This document shows, one piece after another, positions 34,990-45,782 of a stretch of 64,000 nucleotides of DNA. A program made the position numbers and the translations under genes. The notes under the pieces are model-generated. The model saw only the letters and a program-made list of their open reading frames with translations, made no database searches and was not told the DNA's origin. The stretch spans positions 1,054,001-1,118,000 of the forward strand of contig OZ004595.1 in NCBI GenBank assembly GCA_963924555.1, in the 5' to 3' direction. Origin of the DNA: Crambe crambe. Taxonomy: Eukaryota; Porifera; Demospongiae; Poecilosclerida; Crambeidae. Numbering within the stretch: the first letter of the stretch is position 1; every line of letters begins with the position of its first letter.

Positions 34990-35290
34990 CTTTATACCTG
35001 ATTGCACATCCTTCAGCCCTGCTTCTGGTCTTCAGCCACAGAGAACCAAACACTGAAGAATACAACGGTCTTTTACTAAGCAGATTCAAGGCTCCCTGGT
35101 TTAATAGAGACCTGAAGGAATACAGTAAGTTATTCTTGACTAAGTAGAGTCAGTTATTATTTCCTGTAGCCTTCAAGGATGGGAAGAAGTCTGACTTGAG
35201 TTGCATTAGACCTGTGAAAGTTATGGGTGAGTCGAGTAGCTTAATGCTAAAGCTGGAAGGCCTATGGTTACCAGCTGTCATTTTGTCTAC
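34990..35290 (+). pseudogene. TSG101-like UEV-domain pseudogene fragment
   Basis: Parallels 63590-63990: cttcagccctgcttctggtc, actgaagaatacaa, aagcagattcaaggctc, gaaggaatacagtaagttat and tttcctgtagccttcaagg, with the same order of exons and introns. Compared with the copy near the window end it has lost parts of exon 2 (including the DLKPSVK region) and three codons in FKDGKKSDL-(MQL)-SC. No intact frame remains. Confidence 0.75.
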
Positions 35291-35399
35291 AGAGCAGATC
35301 CAATAACATCACACTCATCAAGATAATGACAATGTTGGACATTCAAGTGATGTGTTAGGTAAGGGGTCATCATGACTGCTAGAAAACATTCTGATGTAT

Positions 35400-36420
35400 G
35401 TATCCCCTCTAATCAGGACACTTGATCTCCAAGGGTGGCCAGATCAGAAAAGGTTTACTGTGATCACCTTGTCATCCAGTATTGTTCCCACTCTTCTCCA
35501 GATTGCAGTCAGCTCAGAGAGTGTCTACGACGTGCACTTCACCAACTATGGGTACAACTGACCCCACCCTGGCTGTGAACTCAGCTTCCTCTCCCACAAG
35601 AGGCTGGCGATCCACTCTCCATAATATGCCCAGCAGTGACACAGGTCTGTCCACAAAGTGGTCTCCCTTGGCTAGTTGTGCATGAGGCAGTCCCTTCAAT
35701 CAAGACACTTGATGGGTTAATGTTAAGCATCTTTGACTTAATTTTTTGATCTTTGTTCTCTTCACTCTGTTGCCTTGTTTATAGAGGCGCGTTGACAGCT
35801 GAATGACACAGCACTTTTGTCAAAGTTGCTGTTCTGACAAGATCCGTGAGGTAAGACTTATGCCAATGATACTATAATACACTAGGGCATAGATTTACTG
35901 TATGAAATAAATTTCAGCTCAGATTTTCAAGTTTATTCCTACAAATACTACTGTAGTGGTTAATGGAACTGTAATCCCTCTCACGCTTGATGGAATCAAT
36001 TGCTGTTGCCCATTTTCTGATCAAAAGGCATGTAAACTTTAGCTACATGGAATAGTAATGTTGGTTTTTGTATTAGCTGACATATAATTATTGTCTCTAG
36101 CATTTGCAAGTGGTGTTAAAACTGTAATCCCTCTCCCAAGAAATAGATTAACAATATTGAAACTGTATTAGTTATTTCAGGGAAAGGATAGAACAGTAAA
36201 TGGAATTGGTGCATTCGTTTTCTATACAATAGTCATCCTATGGAGATGGCAAGCTTACTATATTTCCCCCCTAATATCCATAGGGTCCACAGGACAGCTG
36301 GCTGAGCCGAATTCTTGAGGTGGATGGTGTCAAAACCCAACAGCCAAAAGCTGGAAGTATTGCAATAATGTTGATGAGGGAGAACTGAGCAGAAACTGGC
36401 GGATAACTTTGGGGCAAAAT
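35400..36420 (+). other. Exon-like fragments of unrecognised origin
   Basis: Short open stretches with splice-like borders: SSESVYDVHFTNYGYN near 35515-35560, QHFCQSCCSDKIRE near 35808-35850, and SWLSRILEVDGVKTQQPKAG ending at a stop at 36388. They may belong to a decayed gene continuing the TSG101-like fragment. No family recognised. Confidence 0.25.
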
Positions 36421-36735
36421 TATCTAGCTATAATAATAATGAATTTATGTCTAATTTTAATACCAAAAGTCATTCTGGCCTTTCTTTCAAATCAATCACA
36501 TAAAATTAATGTATAATGAGCAATGATAGGTACTCATAGTTATAATTACAAGGAAAAAAGTTATGAATAATTAATAACTTCCTTCCTCAGACTCTCCAAC
36601 TTCAACTCTCTGACTCTTCACTTCTTCAATACCTTCCCCTTAGCTTACTTGTACTATTCTGTGAGCTGTAGGGGCAGAATATCACTTTAACTGCCTTGAA
36701 AGGAGTGAATATTGATCTCTTTTCACAACGATTAA

Positions 36736-36826
36736 TATAATTAATGCTGCATGCGCGTGCGCATCTGTCAACGCGCCACGGTTGTGCAGTTCATTGGGCG
36801 TTTCCAATCCCGTAAAACTTCTTATA
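36736..36826 (+). repeat. 91-bp direct repeat, left copy
   Basis: Nearly identical to 41614-41704: ttaatgctgcatgcgcgtgc, gcatctgtcaacgcgccacg, gttgtgcagttcattgggcg. The pair brackets the mobile block 36942-41575. Confidence 0.9.
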
Positions 36827-36941
36827 CACCTATTTGCACATCCGTTGTCCATACGCTGGGCATATGCGCGTGCGCCACTGGCGCCTACTCGTGCACGTGA
36901 TATGCGCGTGCGCGTGCCATGCCTAGCTAGCTAGCAACAAC

Positions 36942-39210
36942 ATAGATACTATAACCTCCGGACACGGGATTGGAAACGGGCTCACGTGCGCCTATGACAA
37001 CCATTGAATTGCGCTTGCGTGCACTCCGCGTTGTAATTTTTGTTGACCGCACATAAAAAGAGAATAAAGACATCGCTCTGAAACGGATGAATAGAGCGAG
37101 CCAGTAAGAAAACAGCTTTGTCTAATACTTTATACTACTCATTTTGATACTTAAAACAAAATTTTAAACCCTAGTTCATTGATATGGCTAGTTTTTGCCG
37201 TGGTTGGTCAATTCCTGGAGAAGAAAACTGTGTGAAAGGTTTTCTGTGTTGAATTAAGCTATTTTGCATTAAATTTTCCACCAAATGGTATACATAGAGA
37301 TAAAGTTTGTTATAGAATGCTTTTTTTTCTAAGACTTGAATATTACTGGAAAAAAATCTGGGTTTTGTAAGTTCAGGAGGCCATTAATGTGTGTAATTGT
37401 GTGCTCAATTTACCAGTCTGGGAGAAGTTTACTATGAAAAATAACTAGTTGATGTTGTAGCAAAATAAAAGTAGTTTTGCATGTGCATAGTTAGAGTAGT
37501 TGACTTTTAGTGTAGGCCTTAAGTTACACATCATAAATATGCTATAACCATAAACTTTAAAACCCAATTTGGTCAACTCTGAACTGAATGCATGGATAGC
37601 TACTCCTACCTGTGACGATTTTTTTAATATATAGTGGCTAAAAGAAGAGTTTCTTGTCTATTCTTGTCTATTTGGATGGAGCATAAAAGCAAGGAAAGGG
37701 TTTTCCAAAGTTCAGAAAAAGAAAATGCTCCTTAGCCCTGAGACCTTGCTGGGTTTGAAAATGACAGGTAGCTAGAGCTTCTTGTTAGCTTGTGTTATAG
37801 TATTATCATTTATAGAATATTCTGTTTTCCATTGATGGAGTTTAAAAAAAATTGAGTGAGCACCTTCTGAAAAATTTTTTGGGTGCCAGCGACAAAGAGG
37901 TGGAACTCATGATAATCCCAGTGTCGAGGAATTTATCAACAACACTCAAGCACTATGGGTGATTAATACATTTTGCAGAGGTCCAGTTAGAGGCAATTGC
38001 AGGGCTCACAGTTCCAAGCCTGATTTGGAAAAAGAAAATGCAAAGCAGAGAATGATTTCCAAACATGAATGAATCATTATAACAAAAAAAAATGCATGCT
38101 GCATGAATTCTTGATTATTGGTGATGAGGACTTTGCACAGTCCTTTAGAACATTGGAGGGACTTTTTCGACCTCTGCTTAAAGTTTCAACCACGCACCAC
38201 CAAATGAGAACTCACTCCACCCTTCAATGATCATTTTCAGCAACTCCTTCCCAATTTCGACATTCATATCCAGTGCAACTATATATAGACCAATTCATTC
38301 ATCTCTCATTACTTCTTCCATGATTTCATCTTTTTTCCACATGATATTTCTCTAGCCTTAATTGCTCGTACAATAGTATAGCTACCTCATTTTTTAATCA
38401 ATAAAAATGTCAAACGCATCATCTATATATATAGATCTAATACAAAATACAAGCCACTTCTGTTCACATTGAGGATCCAGTTGCTGAAGATTGGACTGCT
38501 GCTTCTTCTATAGCTAGCTCTTCATCCAAAAGTTCCTCTAAACTCGATAACCACTCCATACATATTTTTTCACCAAGGACTCTGTCCTTCACAGTTCTAT
38601 AAATGTATCAAAATGGACATGCTGCTGTAACAGTAGATCCCCCATCATGTTCACCTAAAAAACCTATCAGATGATATTCTGGAAGATGGGAAATCCACCA
38701 TATTTTGGTAATGACACCAAGAATTTCTTCCACATTAAGATGAATTCATCCGATGAATAAATGCTATAATACCTTTGTTTACAGCTGACTTTAAATAGTC
38801 AGAGCTGTTTCAAGTTTGCTATGGATTAAAGCAAAACTTGAAAGCTAACATTCATTCCTGCAGTCCAGGCACCATGCATATAACTCTCTTGCAGCTTGCA
38901 GAGATGCAGAAGCGTTTGATGAAGGAAGTTTAAACCCATTATCTTCTTTTAGAATGAGTATCTCAGAATTGAGAGGGGCCTAAAAAGTGAATTACATAGC
39001 TAAAATAGCTGGATTTAAGGTTACAATCTTTGCTTACTTGTAGTTGAAGACGTTTCTCCTATAGCTTCAGCCATTATCGAAATACTTGCCTTAGCTATAT
39101 ATACTGTTTGGCAACGTCTTTGCTGACTCAGCAAACAACGCGGATTGTATCCTAAAATCTCGCGCGAATCACCCGTTTCCAATCCCGTGTCCGGAGGTTA
39201 TAGTATCTAT
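36942..39210. mobile_element. 2.3-kb non-coding TIR element
   Basis: Left end atagatactataacctccgg, right end ccggaggttatagtatctat, extending inward through acacgggattggaaacggg / cccgtttccaatcccgtgt: about 39 bp of near-perfect inverted repeat. The interior is AT-rich without any long frame, so it is non-autonomous. The target duplication is imperfect: gctagcaa occurs just left (with four extra bases) and just right. Same family as 51642-52765 and the fragment at 5165. Confidence 0.85.
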
Positions 39211-39228
39211 GCTAGCAAGCGCTGGATG

Positions 39229-40272
39229 TTTCGTGTTTGTCAATGTGACTGTGTCGTTGTAATGCAGCCAAAACCAACAGCAAGAGAATGTAACGTGTCA
39301 CTTGTAGGATCTCATCAAGCTAGAATCACTGTGAATAATGGATCTTCTTCTTCTAATACTCCACCAACTCTTACTTCAGGATTGGCATGTGCTAGAGGTG
39401 TGGTTATCACCCCACTGAACCCTCGAACTCAACCTTCTACTATTGTTCCAAAATTGCTAATAAAGGCAGTGTGCAAGTCTAGTTCCAGGAAAGACATAAC
39501 TAAAACGTTCACTCTCCGGAATATCAATTCAGATCTAGTGAAGACACGTGATCAATTGAAGCAGGTAATTAGCACACAGTTGTCTCATGACTTAACTAGT
39601 GATTTTGATGTTGGCTATTATCAAGCTTCTGTGGTAGTAAGCATTAGAAGTCCACATGATGTAATGGAGATTTGGAATGAGGTGAAGAAGGGAGTTAATG
39701 TTATCCTTTGGTGTGATGGACTTAAGGAAAGCTACCCAGCAGTAAAAAAGAGGAAACGGTCCAAGAAAAGCGTTGACTCAAACTCTGATTCTGGTGATGA
39801 TATAGTTGAAGTGTCAGCTTCTAAGAAAAAGAAATCTGACAAGGATGAAAGGCTGGAAAAAATAGTGGGTGAACTGAAGGAGTTACATGGACAACAGTAT
39901 ACTCCAATGCAGTATCGTATTTGGGGAGAAATGCTCATTGGTGGTCTGTATTCAAGCAAAAATAAATCACCAAATACCTCTATGTTTGTTAGAGCAGGTG
40001 GGAACGAACCAAAAAAGAAGTCTGAAAAATCTGATGTTGCTGAAGTGTTAGGTGAAGTTGCTAAGCATGTCTCGGCTGCATTTTCTGGAGTTGCACCCAG
40101 ACATAGCCCTAGCACTACTGCCACCACAAGTCCTGCAAAGTCAATTGATAATCGTGCTAAATGCTATAAACAGCTAGGTGAGCTAAATGATTTGAGAAGT
40201 GCTGGAGTGTTAACGGATGAAGAATATCAAAGTGAGAAAGAGGCTATCATGACAACATTAAAGAAGTTATAA
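39229..40272 (+). CDS. SHOCT-tailed protein encoded next to a transposase
   Basis: The open frame runs from 39145, but its first 28 codons lie largely in the TIR of the upstream element. The Met at 39229 (MFRVCQCDCVVV) or 39262 (MQPKPTARECNV) is a likelier start, giving about 337-347 aa. It has a central region with RKDITKTFTLRNINSD, a Lys/Asp/Ser-rich nuclear-signal-like stretch (VKKRKRSKKSVDSN, then SASKKKKSDKDERLEK), a predicted helical MQYRIWGEMLIGGLYSS, and a C-terminus LGELNDLRSAGVLTDEEYQS. This last part is a good SHOCT-like helical hairpin. The stop lies 6 bp from the stop of the convergent transposase gene, suggesting one two-gene element. The function is unknown. Confidence 0.65.
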   Translation, partial: FRVCQCDCVVVMQPKPTARECNVSLVGSHQARITVNNGSSSSNTPPTLTSGLACARGVVITPLNPRTQPSTIVPKLLIKAVCKSSSRKDITKTFTLRNINSDLVKTRDQLKQVISTQLSHDLTSDFDVGYYQASVVVSIRSPHDVMEIWNEVKKGVNVILWCDGLKESYPAVKKRKRSKKSVDSNSDSGDDIVEVSASKKKKSDKDERLEKIVGELKELHGQQYTPMQYRIWGEMLIGGLYSSKNKSPNTSMFVRAGGNEPKKKSEKSDVAEVLGEVAKHVSAAFSGVAPRHSPSTTATTSPAKSIDNRAKCYKQLGELNDLRSAGVLTDEEYQSEKEAIMTTLKKL

Positions 40273-40278
40273 TTATAG

Positions 40279-41241
40279 TTATAAGTAACCACAGTGCCTT
40301 ATAAAGTTTTGACAGTCATTTTGAGTTACCATAGTAAAAGCCATTGTAATTAAAACTCTTGGAATGTTGCTCGTTTGAAAGATGCAATCATTTTCCTTTA
40401 AGATGGTTTTAACTTTACCAAATACAGGTTCTAGTGGAGCTAGATCTGGAGAATAGGGTGGTAAAAAGAGAACTTTTGCCCCAATACTTTCAATAAGCTG
40501 TACATTGGAATGGACATGGTGAATAGATGCATTATCCATTATCACAACTGAAGCTGAGTTTATCCCATTGAAGGGCATCAGAATTGGTAGTAAATAGTTC
40601 CTGATGAAGAATCCAAACTTGTCTCCATTCACAGTACCTTCTGATAAGAATACATCATGAATACCTTGTACTGACATGACAGGTATAGCTGAGTATCTAG
40701 TGCCTCGTATCAAGATTCTGTGGTCAACAGGATGGATACCACGAACACTATAGGCATATTTCCTGGTGCTGTTTCTTCGGTCACACCCACTCTCGTCAAT
40801 CCAGACAAGCATGGATGGGTCATAAATAGATACTTCAGCCATGAATTTGGCCCGCATAGCATCTGATCGTTGTAGGGCAACATAGCGAATTGTCTGCCTT
40901 GTGCATCCCATGAATTTCAGTGTTCGACATACGGTGGATACATGAACTCTAACATGAAAAGCTTCTTGCAGTTTTCCCTGAAGTTCATGGAGATAAATGC
41001 CTGGATTACGTAGTATGAGCTGCAAAAGATGAAGTTGCTCAAAATTGCCAAGTAGTTTATGTGATCCATTTCTTCTTACTGCAGGCTTCACATCACCTGT
41101 TCTGTGGAATAGTATGAGGTACCTTCGAACTGTACGTTCTGATAAACAGAAGAGGTTACTGATTTCATGCGAGCTAAAACCGTGTACTAGATTGAACCAC
41201 ACTACCCTCCAACGTAAGTCAACGGAGTAAGGAATAGGCAT
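40279..41241 (-). CDS. Tc1/mariner (IS630)-type DD34E transposase
   Basis: 320 aa, no stops. N-terminal paired-type HTH: HGFSSHEISNLFCLSERTVR. Second HTH: GIYLHELQGKLQEAF with VSTVCRTLKFMGCTRQ. DDE_3 catalytic core: LVWIDESGCD (first Asp), VVIMDNASIHH (second Asp) and LPPYSPDLAPLEPVFGKVK (Glu). The spacing between the second Asp and the Glu is 34 residues. All catalytic residues are present and the frame is intact from MPIPYSVDLRWRVVW to the stop at 40279, so it may encode an active or recently active enzyme. Matching TIRs just outside the two-gene block were not found by eye. Confidence 0.9.
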   Translation of the reverse strand: MPIPYSVDLRWRVVWFNLVHGFSSHEISNLFCLSERTVRRYLILFHRTGDVKPAVRRNGSHKLLGNFEQLHLLQLILRNPGIYLHELQGKLQEAFHVRVHVSTVCRTLKFMGCTRQTIRYVALQRSDAMRAKFMAEVSIYDPSMLVWIDESGCDRRNSTRKYAYSVRGIHPVDHRILIRGTRYSAIPVMSVQGIHDVFLSEGTVNGDKFGFFIRNYLLPILMPFNGINSASVVIMDNASIHHVHSNVQLIESIGAKVLFLPPYSPDLAPLEPVFGKVKTILKENDCIFQTSNIPRVLITMAFTMVTQNDCQNFIRHCGYL

Positions 41242-41305
41242 CTTTTGAATTTGAATTTCGAGCCACGATTAGTGCGCATGCGTGTTTGTACTGTAGTCTG
41301 TAGAG

Positions 41306-41575
41306 ATACAGAGGTTTTAGGGAATCTTGCAAAATGCTGAGTGTGCATTCTCGCGCATGCTCAATTTTTGAGCCTCGAAAATCTCACCGGAGATGGTGAA
41401 TAGCATGCTAATAGGTTAGAACTATACTAGAACAGTCACTAGCTAGCTCTTCAAAGCTTACTTCTCTAAAGTCCTGAACAAATCTGAGCACAATTTCAAA
41501 AATTCAAGCAGTGCGCATGCGTAGTAGTCCGAGGCCTGACGACCAATTTTTGCAAGATTCCCTAAAACTTCTGTA
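41306..41575. mobile_element. 270-bp MITE with approx. 29-bp inverted ends
   Basis: Left end atacagaggttttagggaat and right end attccctaaaacttctgtat, continuing inward as cttgcaaaa / ttttgcaag. Both arms also contain gcgcatgc words. No target duplication is evident. Confidence 0.75.
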
Positions 41576-41613
41576 TGGACAAGGCCGCTGCAAAGGGGTG
41601 TATCTATGATAAT

Positions 41614-41704
41614 TATAATTAATGCTGCATGCGCGTGCGCATCTGTCAACGCGCCACGGTTGTGCAGTTCATTGGGCGTTTCCAATCCCGTAAAACCTCT
41701 TATA
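41614..41704 (+). repeat. 91-bp direct repeat, right copy
   Basis: Same unit as 36736-36826. Immediately beyond it (41716-41745) part of the unit, cccaatgaactgcacaacc, recurs in inverted orientation. Confidence 0.9.
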
Positions 41705-41819
41705 TCTATGGCTATAGTACGCCCAATGAACTGCACAACCGTATAATAGAGCTGGCTTAGGTAGATCCTGGAGGCAGCGCTGAAGAAGAAAGGAGACTAG
41801 GAGCCAGTATCGCGGTGAT

Positions 41820-44640
41820 CTAGACCTTGGACGCTAGAAGCTTCGACAACTTCGCTCGAAGGGGTTTGCTGTTCACGCCCATAGCCTTCAGTGTCTCAGA
41901 GAAATCCTCCTCGTCCTTGGCCTCAGAGCGAAGTTTCACGAGTCCAGCATGAGTGAATCCAAGGGCATCTAGCCTCTTTGCCTGAGGAGCAGTGACACTG
42001 GGTTTCCCCAGGGAAGTGATGAGGGAAGTTGTCCGTTGGTGAAGCTTCTTCTGACTGGCCCATAACTTGAGCTGTTTGCTTGGGGAGCGGACCTGAAGAC
42101 TGGCAAGGCAGTTCACGAGAGAAGGGTGAGTGAGCACTGCCTTCATGGCCTCTACATCTGCTAGGGCCCTATGAGCTCCTGTGTTGAAATACAGATAGGT
42201 AGCTAAATGCCAACATAATACTTTTAGATACCTGGTAATTCACACTTGAACATGTGCTTGTAGAGAGCTTCCATCCCCAGCTTTGTCCCCTTGAGCCTTT
42301 CGTCTCCATCTTTCTGCATCTATGATAGAGAAGATAGATAATATTAGTGTGGATGATAATGCACTTTATACCTTCCGCAGAAGGGGCAATGAATCACTGA
42401 AGTGGATGTCGTGCACCTCAAAGGATGATGGATTGAGTTCTGGACAGCGTTCAACTTCTGCTAGGAGAATAGGGAAATCAAAAGAAAACCCGTTGTGGGC
42501 CACCAGAACTGGGTAATGTGCGATATTGGTGGCAGTGTTGATGTCTTGAAGAGTGGTATCAATCCAGTCAACAAAGATGGGAAAGAGCTCTGAAAGGGGC
42601 CTCTCACCACGGATCATGGTAAGTGTGATGTTGGTGATCTTGATGACTAGAATAAAAGATAGAAATATTTTCAACCCCTCTCACTTACAGCTATCTCACC
42701 TGGTGTTGGGATCCGACGAGACGTTTTTACCAGACTGGAGAAGCTAGTGTTGTTGTATGGCACAGGACAGTTTATGAGCACAGCTGCAATCTCAATGATA
42801 TGATCGTTGTAGATGCTCAATCCAGTAGTCTCACAATCATACAAGAACAAGAGAGGGTCTGCGTCATCAATGCTATCTTCATTCTCGTCTTCGAGTTGGA
42901 CATCAACTACCAGATCAGCATCTACAACAACTGCCTGTGCAACATGATCAGATTCTCCTTGCCCGTCACCAACATACTCCCCAACAGCACTCCCAGCACT
43001 TTGTAGTGCCTCCATGTACCCTTTCTCCCACTCATGCCGCTCTTTCTTGGCTCTCCTCTGCAAGTTCCTCTTGTGGAGCTTCTCCTTGGTGGACCTTTTG
43101 ATGCAGTTCTTCTCCCATTCCACTTGAGACTTCAAAATGGAGTCCACACCAGCCACTGGGATGTCCACACCCATGCTTGTAAGAACAAATATCTTCCATG
43201 CGGGACCCAGGTTCTACAAATTGGTATGTTTACTCCCAGAAGTATTATAGTACGAGTACTTACTTTGTGACAGATGGCCATATTTGTTTTACAAATGTAA
43301 TGGATGTGGCCTAAATCTGTCCTCTTTCCTCTGTACATCAGTGCCAGTCCTGAAAACCTTCCACAGTGTTAGTGGTCAAGCATCCGCGGTCTGACACATA
43401 GTCTTGTGGACGGGTTGCCATTTCTTCAAGGAGGGATTTGAAAGCATCTCCCTGGGCCCTGCATGTGAATGAATGCTTGCTCTTGTATTGGTCACCCTAT
43501 AATCCAGCATTGATGGTCATTAATTGGAATAAATATAATTTTTCTTACTTTTTTATGGTTACACCAGGAAGATGAGTGGTCATCTAGAAAGTAATGAGCA
43601 TAAAAGTTGAGAAGCCCTTCAGAAAAGCTTTTGAATGAATCCTTGGATCCCTGGATTCTGTCAGAGGAGATGAGGGTGCTGAGGTATCCAGTACAACTTT
43701 TGATGAATGGATCATTCATTCGCTTGCACTTCTCTTGAAAGACTGCCTGGCACTACAAAGGGAAATAATAAGGTATTCATAGCAAATACTGATAAATCGT
43801 ACCTGACACTTTGACTATTTTATCTTCAGCAAATCTTTGTGCAGGGTCTTGGCACAGTGATTTGCACAGTATGTGATAGTGCCCTCAGGGAAGTACTTGC
43901 AGTATATTGCATTCATTGATGAGTCCTTATCTGTGATAATTTCACGAACAACAAAGCCTGCTTCCTTCACTTTCCTCATTATCTCGTTGAACATGTCCTC
44001 TTCCGCCCCACCAGATGTCCCTTCCCAATTGTGTCCTGATCCCCTCTTTGTCCGATGGGTAAACCAGGCAATCTTGCCAGACTCAAAATCGTGGAGGGTG
44101 GCTGAGGAGTTGTTTGAGTAATGTCCCCGAGTAAGGTAGAAGCCATCGAAGGACGCAATCCATTTCTTGTGATCACCACTAGCTTTGAGGATCTCTCGCA
44201 CATTATTACACGACCACTCTGCTAACCTTGTTACATGTGGCTCCAAATCTTCCACAATTTTCTCCCAGGTAGTGTGTGAGCATGATGGTAGCCCTAGCAT
44301 CCCACTCAACTTCTCATACTCAGAAAATAAATGGCCATTCAAAAGGAAGGAGAGTACACTGTAATACCTATCCCATGAGTGTGTGGAATTGTGGACACAA
44401 AGAGAGGTGGGTTCTGAACAATGCAGGGAGAGAACAGAATCGTGGACCAAGTCGGAGAGTCCTGCACTGTAGTCAGTGGGAATTTGCAGATTTTTGGCAA
44501 CATCCTCCACCTTCTGTAGTGTTGCTTTGAGTGCTGCACTTTCAACAGACGGTGTTTCCACTGGAATCTGAACATGGATCATAGCATCTTCTGATGGAAC
44601 CTGGTCCTGGATCCCCCTAGCCTCTATTTATGCATAGTTG
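41820..44640 (-). pseudogene. Transposase-like protein joined to a DEDDh 3'-5' exonuclease (degenerate, 5'-truncated)
   Basis: Minus-strand exons: about 43822-44640 (transposase-like core: IASFDGFYLTRGHYSN, TLHDFESGKIAWF, VREIITDKDSSMNAIY, YCANHCAKTLHKDLL); 43548-43755 (CQAVFQEKCKRMNDPF, then SCTGYLSTLISSDR); about 43345-43495; about 43270-43330 (LMYRGKRTDLGHIHY); 42700-43215 (basic linker RSTKEKLHKRNLQRRAKKER, then exonuclease ExoI LFLYDCETTGLSIYNDHIIE); 42380-42640 (ExoII YPVLVAHNGFSFDFPILL); and 41820-42180 (ExoIII HRALADVEAMKAVLTHPSL). The D-E-D-D-H residues are all visible. Breaks: an in-frame TAG after LLKIK at the first exon's end and a one-base frameshift near 43360. The gene stops abruptly where the UQCRC2-like region begins. 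Fusion is inferred from collinear splice-compatible frames. Confidence 0.6.
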
Positions 44641-45518
44641 ATTATTGTATGATACTATTGTATGCAAGTTCTTTGAGAAGGAAATGGATGAAAGTAGTAG
44701 TCCTAGCAGTGTCAGCGACGAAGGAGAAAAGAAGAAATCCCAGACCCTCTTCAGGAGCTCCTGCTCAGTGATATAGAAGTAACAGGACGTGAATTAGGAA
44801 TAGGTTCCTACTCCTCGGTTCTTGAGTTGGGTTTAAAATGCGCAGGGAAGAAACTTCACCGCACCCTTTACGACCAAGGCTATACCCAACAGGGACTTGC
44901 CCACCTCCTTAGAAAGTGCGCTTTCTTGGTGAGTAGGACAAGTTGAATATTTGTGGTGCTTAGGTGATTATTTCTATACTTGTCAGGAACGATGACCGTT
45001 CGGCACTCAGAATTTCCAGGGAAACTGACCTGATAAGAGGATCTCTTGAGTTAGAGCTGGGAAGTAGAATCTTAACTAGTCATCATTGGTTTCATTTGTA
45101 CTTATAGTGTTGCGTCCACACGAGAACATCTGATCTACTCCTCCAGCTTCCTCCGTGGCAATCTGTTAGTTTAAAATCACTTTGCTCTATTCTGTTATGT
45201 TTTTGTATGTGATTTTTCTGTTGCAGAGTTCAAATTATGGACACACTTGGCTCTGTGATCTCTTACCAGAAGTTTAAGTCTTGGGAAGTGCATGACACAC
45301 TCAAGTACCTTCCTTTAGATGTGGCGCAGGCTGAGAGTTGCCCTACTTCTGTTGTACTGGAGGCTGTGTACCAGGTAGTTGGTTATTTGGTACCTTACCA
45401 TAGCTGGAAAGAGGACCGGTGACGGGTTGTATGCTTAGACATTCTAAATTCAGTGTGGAAAATAAATAGTGACAGTAATAATTTCTGCACATCAGTTGCC
45501 AACCTCTAGAAAACTGGA

Positions 45519-45600
45519 TGTACAGTGGAACCCCTAAATATAGACTCCCTGAAATTCAAAACCTCTATTTGGGACAGTTTTTGGGACCCCTCTGCAAATT
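45519..45600. repeat. Interspersed 'acagtggaacccc' repeat, related copy at about 47030-47180
   Basis: Begins tgtacagtggaacccctaaa and contains gggacagtttttgggacccc. The stretch 47030-47180 contains ggacaaaatggctggtccca and ends tcggaggctccactgtg in inverted sense. It looks like a common dispersed element in introns of the UQCRC2-like gene. Confidence 0.5.
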
Positions 45601-45748
45601 TAATTTAATACACCTCAAACACTTATTACTATATTCCTAAAAGTAAAGGTTCTTTATTTTATCACTTTTAGGAATGGCTTGTGTAACCCTTTGTTCTGCC
45701 CACCACGAAACTTCTCAAAGTTCACAAGTGATGATGTACGTAAGCTTT

Positions 45749-45782
45749 GTTTGTTTGTTTGTTTGTTTGTTTGTTTGTTTGT
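45749..45782. repeat. (TTTG)n microsatellite
   Basis: About eight TTTG units just after an exon donor in the UQCRC2-like gene. Confidence 0.95.
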
